Of a stretch of DNA of 63,492 nucleotides, positions 11,095 to 19,851 are shown piece after piece; position 1 is the first letter of the stretch; the number at the start of each line of letters is the position of its first letter. The DNA is from Flavobacteriales bacterium (GTDB lineage: Bacteria > Bacteroidota > Bacteroidia > Flavobacteriales_F > PHOS-HE28). The stretch is from assembly GCA_016713865.1 (NCBI GenBank), contig JADJOG010000023.1:1-63492 (forward strand), read 5' to 3'. A model generated the notes under the pieces. The model was not told the DNA's origin. It was given only the letters and a program-made list of their open reading frames with translations, and ran no database searches. The translations under genes were made by a program, and so were the position numbers.

Positions 11095-12852
11095 TCACTG
11101 AGCCCGCTCGAGTCGCAGGTCCTTCACGCGAAGCATCACGCTGTGCTCATTGCGCTGGCCATTCTCGGGGCCCGTTCGGCTCATGCGAATGCCCATGTGC
11201 AGAGGCCTCTCTTCGATCCGCTCGCCGAGGAGCTCAAGGCCGTAATGCATGGTCACGTCGAAGCCGAGCATGGCGTACTCATCGGCATCGGTGCTGAATC
11301 GCGTGCGATAGGTCCTGATGAAATGCTGCACCTGAGGATCGCTTGGATCTGTGAAGGCGCCAGCGGCGAAGGTGAAGCCCAAGGCATCGAGATCGGCAGC
11401 GGCCACAGGGTCGAGCTGAAGCCAGCTCTCGAGGCCCACCACCATGATCCGATGCTTCGCGGCCAGGCCCTTCAGCTTGCCCACGATAGCGGTCACGAAC
11501 TCCACATCCTCACTGGGAGCAACGACCACATTCAAGCGCGCGGCATCGAGTTTCGAGGCCAGGTCGCCGATGTCGCGCCGGCCCGGCTTCACCACCAGCA
11601 CGCTGTCGCGATAGCGCGCACCTTGCGCTGCCAAAGCCGCGTTGATCGCTCCGATGAACTGATCCTGCAGCTCCTTCTCGGCAGCGATGTCGGGGCGCAG
11701 CGCGATGATGTTCTCGCGCGCATGCTTCACCGCAACGTAGCGCGCGGCATGGCGCACCATATCGCTTCGCGAGGGCACCACCTTGCTCACGTTCGGGAAT
11801 CCGAGCACCACCTTATTGCTCTGCGGCACGGGGCATATGATAGGCAGCTTCGGATTCACGCGAGCGATCTGCTCAATGGCCGAACGATGGAATGGCCCGA
11901 TCGCGAGGTCGAGTTCCTGTAGCCTCGGCTCCTTCATCACCTTGCTCCACTGCCGGGAATCGTCGCCCGCATCGATCAGTTCCACATCGGCGTTCAATCC
12001 GAGTGCGGCCAGGCTGTCCAAGGCCATGCGAGCGCCAGACCAGAACTGCGCCGCGATGCGCGATGCTTCATAGAACCGCTGTCCGTTCGTCGCATTCGCC
12101 GTGGCCTCGAGCACGCTGTCGTTGCGGGCGGTTGAGAACGGAAGCAAGAACCCGATGCGATGCTTGGCACCCGGGGCTCTGGTCGCTTCAACCGGCTTCG
12201 GTTCAGGCGGCGCGCCGCGCTGGGGGATGCTGATAGCGGTTCCTGCTTTCAGGCCTTCAGGCAATCCGCCACTCGCCTTCACGATCTCCTCGGGTTTCAC
12301 GCCGTAGCGCTGCCCCAGGCTGAAGAGCGTTTCGCCCGGCAGCACTACATGCTCGATGAGGTGCGTGGGCTCGGCGGCGCGCATCACCGGATCGACCGAA
12401 TCCGCTGCATTCTTCTTCACGGGGATGATCACGTCCATGCCATCGCGTAGGCCGCTGGTGAGCTCGGGGTTGCGCTCGAGCAGGTCGTTGATGTCAAGGC
12501 CGTACTTCTTCGCGATGCCGAAGAGCGTTTCCTTCTTCGCCACGATGTGCTTCAGCTCGCCATCCTTCAGCAGGTCCGGAGCATTGCGCGCTTCCTTCTT
12601 CACCACCGCGGCTTGCGGGATCAGCAATTCCTGACCGATGCGCAGCCCATCCTTCGCATCGGGATTGGCCTTGAGCAACTCATCCACCGGAACAGCGAAG
12701 GCGCGTGAGATGGCGAAGAGCGTTTGTCCCTGCTGCACGGCATGAACGGTGAATTTCTTCCCATCGATAGTGCGGGTCTCTTGCGACCAGGAAGCAAATG
12801 GCGGGAGAAGGAGGCAAGATGCAAGGAGCAGCCTACAACGCGCGTTGGCCAT
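11095..12852 (-). CDS. LysM-repeat protein with periplasmic ligand-binding (PBP1-like) domain
   Basis: Intact, about 585 residues. The start at 12852 is chosen because it precedes a signal peptide (RCRLLLASCLLLPPFASWSQ). Three LysM domains follow, each with the peptidoglycan-binding pattern: QQGQTLFAISRAFAVPVDEL (about residues 35-80), KKETLFGIAKKYGLDINDL (about 100-145) and LPGETLFSLGQRYGVKPEEI (about 165-210). From about residue 230 comes a type 1 periplasmic-binding fold (HRIGFLLPFS, AIGPFHRSAIEQIARVNP, LDALGFTFAAGAFTDPSD), the same fold used by amino-acid ABC receptors and by LpoA-type cell-wall regulators. The gene begins 38 bp after the guaA stop on the same strand. It probably acts at the cell wall. 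No ligand can be inferred. Confidence 0.85.
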   Translation of the reverse strand: MANARCRLLLASCLLLPPFASWSQETRTIDGKKFTVHAVQQGQTLFAISRAFAVPVDELLKANPDAKDGLRIGQELLIPQAAVVKKEARNAPDLLKDGELKHIVAKKETLFGIAKKYGLDINDLLERNPELTSGLRDGMDVIIPVKKNAADSVDPVMRAAEPTHLIEHVVLPGETLFSLGQRYGVKPEEIVKASGGLPEGLKAGTAISIPQRGAPPEPKPVEATRAPGAKHRIGFLLPFSTARNDSVLEATANATNGQRFYEASRIAAQFWSGARMALDSLAALGLNADVELIDAGDDSRQWSKVMKEPRLQELDLAIGPFHRSAIEQIARVNPKLPIICPVPQSNKVVLGFPNVSKVVPSRSDMVRHAARYVAVKHARENIIALRPDIAAEKELQDQFIGAINAALAAQGARYRDSVLVVKPGRRDIGDLASKLDAARLNVVVAPSEDVEFVTAIVGKLKGLAAKHRIMVVGLESWLQLDPVAAADLDALGFTFAAGAFTDPSDPQVQHFIRTYRTRFSTDADEYAMLGFDVTMHYGLELLGERIEERPLHMGIRMSRTGPENGQRNEHSVMLRVKDLRLERAQ

Positions 12853-12890
12853 GCGCGCACGGACAACCCTCAACCGTTCAACGTCGGCGA

Positions 12891-14422
12891 TCATTCCCAT
12901 TCGATGGTAGCGGGCGGCTTGCTGCTGATGTCGTACACCACGCGGTTCACGCTCTTCACGCGGTTGATGATGCTGTTCGATATCCGTGCCAAGAACTCGT
13001 AGGGCAAGTGGCACCAATCGGCGGTCATGCCATCGGTGCTGCTCACCGCACGCAACGCTACGGCGTTCTCGTAAGTGCGCTCATCGCCCATGACGCCAAC
13101 GCTGCGCACGGGCAAGAGGATGGCTCCCGCCTGCCACACTTGGTCGTAGAGCCCTCGTCGCGCAAGCCTTGGATGAAGATGTGATCGACTTCTTGCAGCA
13201 ACGCCACTTTCTCTGGTGTGATGTCGCCGAGGATGCGGATGGCGAGGCCAGGGCCGGGGAAGGGATGGCGGCCCAGGATGTTCGGGTCGAGGCCCAACTC
13301 GCGGCCCACGCGGCGCACTTCATCCTTGAAGAGCAGGCGCAGCGGCTCCACCACTTGCAGCTTCATGCGATCGGGCAAGCCGCCCACATTGTGGTGGCTC
13401 TTGATCGTGACGCTGAGGCCGTTCACGCTCACGCTCTCGATCACATCGGGGTAGATGGTGCCTTGGCCCAGCCACTTCACATCGGTGATGCGGTGCGCTT
13501 CGCGATCGAAGACCTCGATGAAGGTGCGGCCGATGGCCTTGCGCTTGGCCTCGGGCTCTTCGAGGCCCTTCAGCGCGGAATAGAACTCGGCTTTCGCATC
13601 AACCCCGGTGATGTTGAGGCCGAGGTGACGGTAGCTCTCGAGCACGCGCGCGTATTCATCCTTGCGCAGCAGTCCGTTGTCAACGAAGATGCAGTGCAGC
13701 CGATCGCCGATGGCGCGGTCGAGCAGGAGCGCGGCCACACTGCTATCGACGCCGCCGCTGAGGGCGAGCACCACTTGATCGTCGCCGATCTGCTGCTGAA
13801 GGCGGGCCACGGTGTGCTCCACGAATCCATGGGGTGTCCAATCGCCGGTGCACCCGCAGATGCCGAGCACGAAATTGTGCAGCAGCTGAAGGCCGTCGGT
13901 GGTGTGGTACACCTCGGGATGGAATTGCACGGCGTAGGTGAGCTGATCGCGCAGCGAGTAAGCGGCAACGGGCACATCCTTCGTGCTGGCGATCACCTCC
14001 ATGGCCTCGCTGGGCGCGGTGATGCTGTCGCCGTGGCTCATCCACACCTGCGTGCCGGCCTGAATGCCGTCGAAGAGGTGATTGTCGGTGATGGTGCTCA
14101 GGTGAGCGCGGCCGTATTCGCGGATGCGGCTCTTCTCCACTGGTGCGCCAGCGCGCTTGGCGATGAGCTGCGCACCGTAGCAGACCGCGAGCACAGGCTT
14201 CACGCCAAGGATGCCCGTGAGGTCGGTATCCGGGAAGTTGGCATCGTGTACGCTGCTCGGGCTGCCGCTCAGGATCACGCCCTTCACGTTGGGGTCGTGC
14301 GCGAATTGCTGCGCCTTGCTGAAGGGGTGGATCTCGCAATAGACATTCAGCTCGCGCACGCGTCGGGCGATGAGCTGAGTGTACTGTGAGCCGTGGTCGA
14401 GGATGAGGATGGATTCGGGCAA
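12891..14422 (-). CDS. guaA: GMP synthase (glutamine-hydrolysing), frameshifted
   Basis: Converts XMP to GMP using glutamine and ATP. The N-terminal class I amidotransferase has SILILDHGSQYTQLIARRV, the catalytic-Cys segment VLAVCYGAQLIAKRAG and the His/Glu segment AVQFHPEVYHT. The ATP pyrophosphatase domain has the PP-loop LALSGGVDSSVAALLL, and the C-terminal dimerisation domain ends SSKPPATIEWE. One frameshift near 13140 separates the last 80 or so residues. The start is placed at a TTG (14422) just before PESILILD, because the family begins there. A longer TTG start at 14494 would include a -7-like promoter element. DHGSQ replaces the usual DFGSQ. It follows bshC on the same strand. As guaA is normally essential, the break is most likely an error. 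Confidence 0.9.
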
Positions 14423-14460
14423 AACGGTGCGCCGCGCGGTTGATTCCTGCAAGCGGCGGG

Positions 14461-14468
14461 CGAAGGTA
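14461..14468 (-). promoter_or_regulatory. Candidate -7 element TACCTTCG for guaA
   Basis: On the minus strand, between the bshC stop and the proposed guaA TTG start, the octamer TACCTTCG matches the Bacteroidota -7 pattern TAnnTTTG with one change. No TTG at the expected 19-base spacing is present, so support is partial. If real, it excludes the longer guaA start. Confidence 0.35.
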
Positions 14469-14490
14469 GCCGCCTCTCGTTGAGCCCGAT

Positions 14491-16074
14491 TCAATCCCCC
14501 ACCACCACGGTGAATCTGCGGGCAAGCGGATCAAGCTCTTCCATCAGCTGGTCCAATACTGCTGGTCCGCGCGCAGCGATCATGGGAAGCAGGCTCTCCC
14601 TTCGCTCCTGAAGCCCTCCGTCGGGGAACAGCGCAGCACTGATGGACCGTGCCCTGGCAATCGCGGTGGCTTCACGTTTCTTCAAGGCTCGAAGCATCCG
14701 CGCCTCAATCCCTTCAAGCAAGCGCCGCGCCCGCACGCCAGCGGCTTCAGCGCTCGCCAGTAGCGTTGAATCGATTTCCGCTGCGCGATTCGCCATGCTG
14801 CTGATCAAGGTCTCCATCAACTCTTTCTCCTTGGCCAAACTGATGTCGATCCCCGATGCGCGACGCGCGACCAGCGCCATCAGTTCGGCATCAGGCAAGA
14901 AGACCTCTTCCATGCTCAGCCCCAATGGCCCGCGATGGCGCTCCTGTTTCTCAGGAAGGAATGCCGCGCTCGTGCGCAGGAGTGTTACTGGCATTGGAAC
15001 CTGCACAGCCTGGAACAGCCATCGCAACTGCATCCAGTACGCCAATTCGCCACCACCGCCGATGTATGCGATGTTGGGAAGCACGGTCTCTTGGTAAACC
15101 GGACGAAGAAGAACGTTCGGCGAATAATCCTGCGGTCGCAGATCCAGATCGAGCAGCAGTTCATCCATGGTGAAGCGTGGGCCGCTATCAAGCACCTGAA
15201 CCCCATCGGGCGTTTGCTCCAAACGCGAGCGGTGCCCAGACCGAAGGTGGAAGAGGTTGATCGGCCGGGAGTGCGCTTGCGGCGCATAGCGCGCTTTGAG
15301 CTTGTCATCGGCGTAAGTCACGCTGCGCTGGACGATGCCATTAAGTAATTCCTCGCGCATCACCGGCACGAATTGGCGCTTCAGGGCCGGGTCATCGCCA
15401 TCGACAATCACCAGCCCGAAACGGCCGAACAGCCCATGCACCAAATGCCGGGTGGCTTCGGCGAGGGTGCGCCCAGGGCTATAGGCTTGGCGCAAAAGGG
15501 CAACTAAGGCGTCGGCCTCCTGCCCAGTGCCGAGCAGTGAGCAAGCCTCATTCAGGCCCGCATCGATGCCATTCAGCTGCTTGCGGCCCACTGGTCCACC
15601 CGAAGCGCCCGGCCAATGAACGCGGGAGCCATTGATCCAGGCATGATCAATCTCGGCGCGATCGTGGTCCTCCGTGGCCATCCAGAAGACCGGAACCACG
15701 GGCCTGTTGAGTTCGGCTGTGAGCTGCTTGGCCAGCCGGATGGTATTGAGCAGCTTGAAGGGCACATACATCGGCCCCATGAAGAGGCAGAGTTGATGGC
15801 CGGTAGTTACAGTCAGGGCATCCGCCGCCAGCGCGTCTATGTTCTTGGAAACCGCTTCGCAAGGTTCAATCCCTTGGTATTGGCTGCGCAAGGCGGCTGC
15901 TAACGCAGATCGGGCTTCGACCGAAAATGCCCTTTGCTCCGCGGCAGCGCGAAGGCCAGCTTGCGTGGGAGCGAATTGTTGGAATTCGTCGAGGAAGGCA
16001 TCATCGGCGAGGTGGTCGAGCACTAGCTTCGAGAAGCGATTCGTGTCCGAGTAAGAAATCCGGTGTGCCTGCAT
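14491..16074 (-). CDS. bshC: Bacillithiol biosynthesis cysteine-adding enzyme BshC
   Basis: Intact, 527 residues, the usual BshC length. BshC adds cysteine to glucosaminyl-malate as the last step of bacillithiol synthesis. Recognisable motifs are VTTGHQLCLFMGPMYVPFKL (about residues 88-107), a nucleotide-binding-like signature, VPVFWMATEDHDRAEI (about 127-142), and YIGGGGELAYWMQLRWLF in the second half, then a long helical C-terminal region (about 400-480, Ala/Arg/Glu-rich coiled coil). Its stop lies 69 bp upstream of the proposed guaA start. bshA and bshB are not in the window. Presence of BshC suggests that bacillithiol is a low-molecular-weight thiol in this organism, as in many Bacteroidota. 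Confidence 0.92.
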   Translation of the reverse strand: MQAHRISYSDTNRFSKLVLDHLADDAFLDEFQQFAPTQAGLRAAAEQRAFSVEARSALAAALRSQYQGIEPCEAVSKNIDALAADALTVTTGHQLCLFMGPMYVPFKLLNTIRLAKQLTAELNRPVVPVFWMATEDHDRAEIDHAWINGSRVHWPGASGGPVGRKQLNGIDAGLNEACSLLGTGQEADALVALLRQAYSPGRTLAEATRHLVHGLFGRFGLVIVDGDDPALKRQFVPVMREELLNGIVQRSVTYADDKLKARYAPQAHSRPINLFHLRSGHRSRLEQTPDGVQVLDSGPRFTMDELLLDLDLRPQDYSPNVLLRPVYQETVLPNIAYIGGGGELAYWMQLRWLFQAVQVPMPVTLLRTSAAFLPEKQERHRGPLGLSMEEVFLPDAELMALVARRASGIDISLAKEKELMETLISSMANRAAEIDSTLLASAEAAGVRARRLLEGIEARMLRALKKREATAIARARSISAALFPDGGLQERRESLLPMIAARGPAVLDQLMEELDPLARRFTVVVGD

Positions 16075-16098
16075 GCGCCCAGCCCTTTCGGGAAGGCG

Positions 16099-16131
16099 CG
16101 AAAGTACCTGCGTCGCGATTGGCTTTACGAA
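16099..16131 (-). promoter_or_regulatory. Candidate promoter for bshC (TTCG-N21-TACTTTCG)
   Basis: The -7 element TACTTTCG (16106 to 16099 on the minus strand) is preceded by TTCG at 16131-16128, 21 bases upstream. This resembles the Bacteroidota TTTG-N19-TAnnTTTG promoter. It overlaps the 3' end of the receiver gene, so bshC can be transcribed independently of it. Confidence 0.5.
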
Positions 16132-16619
16132 AGCAGTCGCTGGCGCAATGCGAATTCCAGCTGCCTATTCGCCTCTTCGAGCTTGCGCGTATAGGCTTCA
16201 CGCTCCTCCTCGCGTTTGATATCGAAGAAGGCGTCCTCGACGGCATTCATGAGCTGGTCGTTCACCCAGGGCTTGGCGAAGTATTTCACCACGCCCCCGT
16301 TGTTCACCGCATCGATGATGGCCTCCAGGTCGCTATAGGCTGTCACGAGCATGCGACGCACATCTGGGAAGCGCTCCTTAACCAGCGTGAGCAACTCTGA
16401 ACCAGAAGTGGCCGGCATGCGCTGATCGGTGATCAATACATGGACCTTGTTGGTCGAGAGCAGCGCCCACGCCTCATGCAGGTCGGCGGCCAGCAGGATC
16501 CGCATCCGATGGCGGAATGCCGCCTGAAAGGCCTGACGGTTACCCGCATCGTCGTCAACGAAGAGCACAACTGGTTGCTGGTCTTGGTTGGGGGTGGAAG
16601 CCAGTGCGTTCATGGACAT
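16125..16619 (-). CDS. Receiver-domain response regulator with coiled-coil tail
   Basis: Intact, 164 residues. The CheY-like receiver spans about residues 17-135: acidic pocket FVDDD, phospho-acceptor Asp in VLITDQRMPATSG, switch Thr in MLVTAYSDLEAI, and conserved Lys in YFAKPW. A charged helical tail (REEEREAYTRKLEEANRQLE) follows and no output domain. It would work as a phosphorelay intermediate or by protein-protein contact. The receiver is strikingly similar to that of the REC-PAS-histidine kinase encoded at 21988-23525 (shared FVDD, VHV..xDQRMP..SGSE, YSDLEA, AVN.GG, KPW). It is transcribed divergently from the ThiF-nitroreductase operon, suggesting the two units belong together. Confidence 0.9.
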   Translation of the reverse strand: MSMNALASTPNQDQQPVVLFVDDDAGNRQAFQAAFRHRMRILLAADLHEAWALLSTNKVHVLITDQRMPATSGSELLTLVKERFPDVRRMLVTAYSDLEAIIDAVNNGGVVKYFAKPWVNDQLMNAVEDAFFDIKREEEREAYTRKLEEANRQLEFALRQRLLS

Positions 16620-16666
16620 CGGATCAAGGCCCTCCTACGGAAGTCCCGGATCGAGGTTCGTCGAAA

Positions 16667-16690
16667 TACATGTTGATAAATTGTTCATAA
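16667..16690 (-). promoter_or_regulatory. Candidate promoter for the receiver gene (TTA-N19-TATTTCG)
   Basis: On the minus strand TTA (16690-16688), exactly 19 bases, then TATTTCG (from 16668). This fits the spacing of the Bacteroidota sigma-A promoter, with a weaker -33 element. Its -33 end overlaps the promoter of the divergent operon. Confidence 0.45.
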
Positions 16691-16710
16691 CTCGCCGTTG
16701 ACTAGCTTCG
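16681..16710 (+). promoter_or_regulatory. Promoter of the signalling operon (TTG-N19-TAGCTTCG)
   Basis: TTG at 16681-16683, exactly 19 bases, then TAGCTTCG at 16703-16710. This is the best match to the Bacteroidota TTTG-N19-TAnnTTTG promoter found in the window. It would place the transcription start near 16717, about 40 bases before the ATG at 16758. Confidence 0.6.
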
Positions 16711-16757
16711 CCCCCACTCGGACATCTTGGGCACTACTCTCCTGACCTCACCCTTTG

Positions 16758-19062
16758 ATGAACAATTGGCTCGAAGCGCTCAGCGGCGCTTCAGCAGCGG
16801 ACCCGGAGTGCTTCCGGCCCGTGATCTACCGGCCTTCGGATCCCATTGACCGGGCGAAGCTGGAAGACCTGCTGAGGCACAACCGCTGCATAACCCGGCA
16901 CGACCAGCTGCATGCGCAGTTGCGCGAGCTGGTGAAGGCTTTGCAGCCTGCGGTGAAATGGGACCATGCCATGCTTGATGAGGCCGCCATGGCCCACCTG
17001 AATGGCCAGGACCTCTCACTCTACGGCGCATGGGTCCACTACCCATGGTCGAACCGGCTGGTTCACGTGCTGGATGAGTTGGAGTTCGCCATGGTGCGAA
17101 CAGACCGCAACCGGAACAAGATCACCCGAGAGGAGCAGGCCGTGCTGAACACGAAACGGGTCGGCGTCATCGGCCTCAGCGTAGACCAGAGCGTGAGCTT
17201 GGCCTTGGCCATGGAGCGCAGTTTCGGCGAACTGCGCATCGCCGACTTCGACACCCTGGACTTGAGCAACCTGAACCGCATCCGCAGCGGCGTTCATCAC
17301 TTGGGCGTGAACAAGGTGGTGAACACGGCCCGCGAGATCGCTGAGATGGACCCCTACTTGAAGGTGACCGCTTTCACGGAGGGCATTACCGATAGCAACC
17401 TCGAGGCTTTCCTGACCGAAGGCGGCAAACTCGACTTGCTCATCGAGGAGTGCGATAGCGTAGCCGTGAAGATCAAGGCACGCCTGGCGGCGAAAGCCCA
17501 TCGCATACCTGTGGTGATGGATACCAGCGACCGCGGGCTGATTGATGTCGAGCGTTTCGACCTGGAGCCAGAGCGGCCGATCCTGCATGGCTTGGTGAAC
17601 CATTTGGACCTGAATCTCGCGGCAAAAGCCCGCACGAATGAAGAGAAGCTGCCATTCGTTGTGCCGATCATCGGCCTTGATACGATGAGCACCCGGATGA
17701 AAGCCAGCATGCTCGAGATCGAGAGCACGGTTGGCACCTGGCCGCAACTGGCCAGCTCCGTAGTGCTCGGCGGTGCTTTGGTGGCGGAGATCCATCGTCG
17801 TATCGCGCTAGGCCAATTCAGCAGCAGCGGACGGTGGTACGTCGATCCTGAGGATTTGATCAGCGACACCTTTTCACCTGAAGCGCGAGCTGCCGTGACG
17901 GAAACGTCGACGCCACTCAATTGCTCAACGATGCGTGCCATCGCGAGCAGGCTTCAGTTCACTGCGGCGCCGCGCGAAATCACATCAGTTGAGGCGCAGG
18001 CAATGGTCGAGGCTGCCATAATGGCGCCGTCAGCCGGCAATTTGCAGCCTTGGCGATTTCTTCTGTCGGATGGACGATTGCTCGCTTTCCACGATGGCTC
18101 TCTCGGTGACTCAGCCCTCGATGCAGGAAGATTGATCCCATCCATCGACATGGGCACCGCGCTGGAGAACATCCGGTTGCGCGCCGCGTCGCTGGGGTTT
18201 GGCATCGAAGTACAGCCCTACCCCATCGCTGGCGTCAATTCCTTGGTGGCAAGCATCGTGGCCACGAACACCGCAACAACTCCTGATCCGCTCGCGGACT
18301 GCATCCCTTTGCGCTGCACCAACCGCCGAAAGGGAGATGCGCGCTCAATGGACCCTGGTGCTTTGGCCGAACTGCGCGTTGCGGCAAATGCCGTGATGGG
18401 ATGCGATGCGCATCTGATCACCGACCGAGATGCCCTCATGCGCATGGCAGAAGTGATTGGCGAGGCAGAGCGCATCAGAGTGCTCAATCCAATCGGCCAC
18501 TACGAACTCTTCGAGAAGGAGATGCGCTGGAGCGATGCCGAATTGAACGCGAACCACGATGGCCTCGATATGCCTTCGATGGAACTGAAGCTCACCGAGG
18601 AGGTCGGCTTCCGCGTCGCGCGTGACCGCAAGGCCATGGACCTGCTCGCCGACTGGGATGGCGCCCGCGGATTCATGAAGATGACCCGCGACAACTTCCG
18701 CTCGGCCTCTGGGCTGGTGCTGGTGAGCGCTGCCGGCAGCAATTCTGCTGACCTTCTCAACGCTGGCCGCGCCGTGCAGCGGGTATGGCTGCGCGCCACT
18801 GCGATGGGCCTTGCAGCACACCCCTGCTCAGCTCCCCTTGCTCGCGCATCATGTGCGATTTGGTGGTGGCCTTGGATTTAATGCCCCGCACCAGCAAATG
18901 CTGCTGCAACTATTCAGCGAGACTCAACGCGCATTCGGCACCGAAGGCCGCGAACCCATTTTCTTGCTACGGCTATCCTACGCCGAGCAGCCAACAGCCC
19001 GTAGTGTGCGGCGGCCGTTGAGCACCTTCTTGCAACTCGACCAACAACCCATACCCGCATAG
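16758..19062 (+). CDS. Rv1355c-type ThiF (E1-like)-nitroreductase fusion protein (one frameshift)
   Basis: About 768 residues, resembling the uncharacterised mycobacterial Rv1355c family. After a helical N-terminal region, an adenylating ThiF/E1-like domain spans about residues 125-370: VGVIGLSVDQS in place of the nucleotide-binding glycine loop, the signature Asp and Asn/Arg in DFDTLDLSNLNRIRSG, and HLGVNKV. The usual CxxC zinc site is not evident. A flavin nitroreductase-like domain follows at about 415-760, with MAPSAGNLQPWRFLL. Such enzymes could adenylate a carboxylate and oxidise or reduce the product, but the reaction is unknown. A frameshift near 18830 moves the last 75 or so residues (GGGLGFNAPHQQMLLQLF to the stop) into another frame. 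The ATG at 16758 is favoured over TTG 16755. The next gene starts 2 bp downstream. Confidence 0.8.
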
Positions 19063-19064
19063 CC

Positions 19065-19805
19065 ATGGAGAAGATCACGATCAGAGCGTTCAGGGCCGTG
19101 GATGAGCCGGAGCTGTGCCGCATCTATGCAGAGGAGCATGCGCGGGTGCTGACGGACATCGGGGTTTCAACCGTGGTCAAGTATGATGATGCTTGGATCA
19201 AGGATTCGGAAACCATCGTCTTCGTGGCGCTGCATGAGAGATTAGGGATGGTCGGCGGGATACGATTGCAACGCGCCAGGCCAGATGTGCCCATGCCGAT
19301 GGAAATCGCACTTGAAGCCATCGAGCCCGAATTGAAGCCTGTGTTGGAGCAATTAGCTGATGCAGGGAATGCTGAGCTTGGAGCCTTATGGAATGCCCAT
19401 CGGTTCGCAGGCAAAGGAGTTCCCTTCCTACTCATCGCCGCAGCGGTTGCCACTTCAAGCCAAGTGAATCTGAATCACATGGTCTGCTTCGTGGCTGAGT
19501 ATATCGCACCCTATTGCTCAGCCGTTGGGTTCAGGAACATCCCAAGTGTGGGACGCCAAGGTGAATTCGACTATCCGTTAGCGGGAATGAAATCCCATGT
19601 GATGGTCATTCCCGACATCCGATCGATCGTGCTGGCGGGGGTGCAGTTACGTCATCGGATCCTGAGTATGCGAATGCGACCGAAGCAAACTCATTTCGAG
19701 ACTCCGAAGCGAGAGACCATGCAGGTTGAATATGACCTGCTTCTCGACCCGGCCTCGCAGAGCTATCGCGCCTTAGAGGTCACCTTCCGCCGTTTCGCAG
19801 CCTAA
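19065..19805 (+). CDS. GNAT-fold acyltransferase, resembling acyl amino acid / autoinducer synthases
   Basis: Intact, 246 residues. Not matched to a named family with certainty. Visible GNAT-like elements: FRAVDEPELCRIYAEEHARV at the N-terminus (first helices), GMVGGIRLQ (a central strand with Arg), ELGALWNAHRFAGKGVP (about residues 105-121), where RFAGKG resembles the R/Q-x-x-G-x-G/A pyrophosphate loop, and YCSAVGFRNIP before the C-terminal part. The layout resembles FeeM-type N-acyl amino acid synthases and, more distantly, LuxI-type enzymes. It has no signal peptide. It starts 2 bp after the ThiF-nitroreductase gene and ends 46 bp before the sensor kinase gene, so it is almost certainly co-transcribed. 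Its product could be a signal read by the kinase, but that is inference. An ordinary GNAT role is the alternative. Confidence 0.65.
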   Translation: MEKITIRAFRAVDEPELCRIYAEEHARVLTDIGVSTVVKYDDAWIKDSETIVFVALHERLGMVGGIRLQRARPDVPMPMEIALEAIEPELKPVLEQLADAGNAELGALWNAHRFAGKGVPFLLIAAAVATSSQVNLNHMVCFVAEYIAPYCSAVGFRNIPSVGRQGEFDYPLAGMKSHVMVIPDIRSIVLAGVQLRHRILSMRMRPKQTHFETPKRETMQVEYDLLLDPASQSYRALEVTFRRFAA

Positions 19806-19851
19806 GGGAATCGGCTGAACCTGACGTGCTCTGGTGGCGTAGAAGGCCGCC

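Noticed and set aside
13169..14389. 406-codon open frame opposite guaA
   Set aside because: The guaA protein is unmistakable on the other strand. The opposite frame lacks any conserved motif.
17016..17795. Minus-strand open frame opposite the ThiF-nitroreductase gene
   Set aside because: It lies wholly inside a conserved coding sequence and has no family resemblance.
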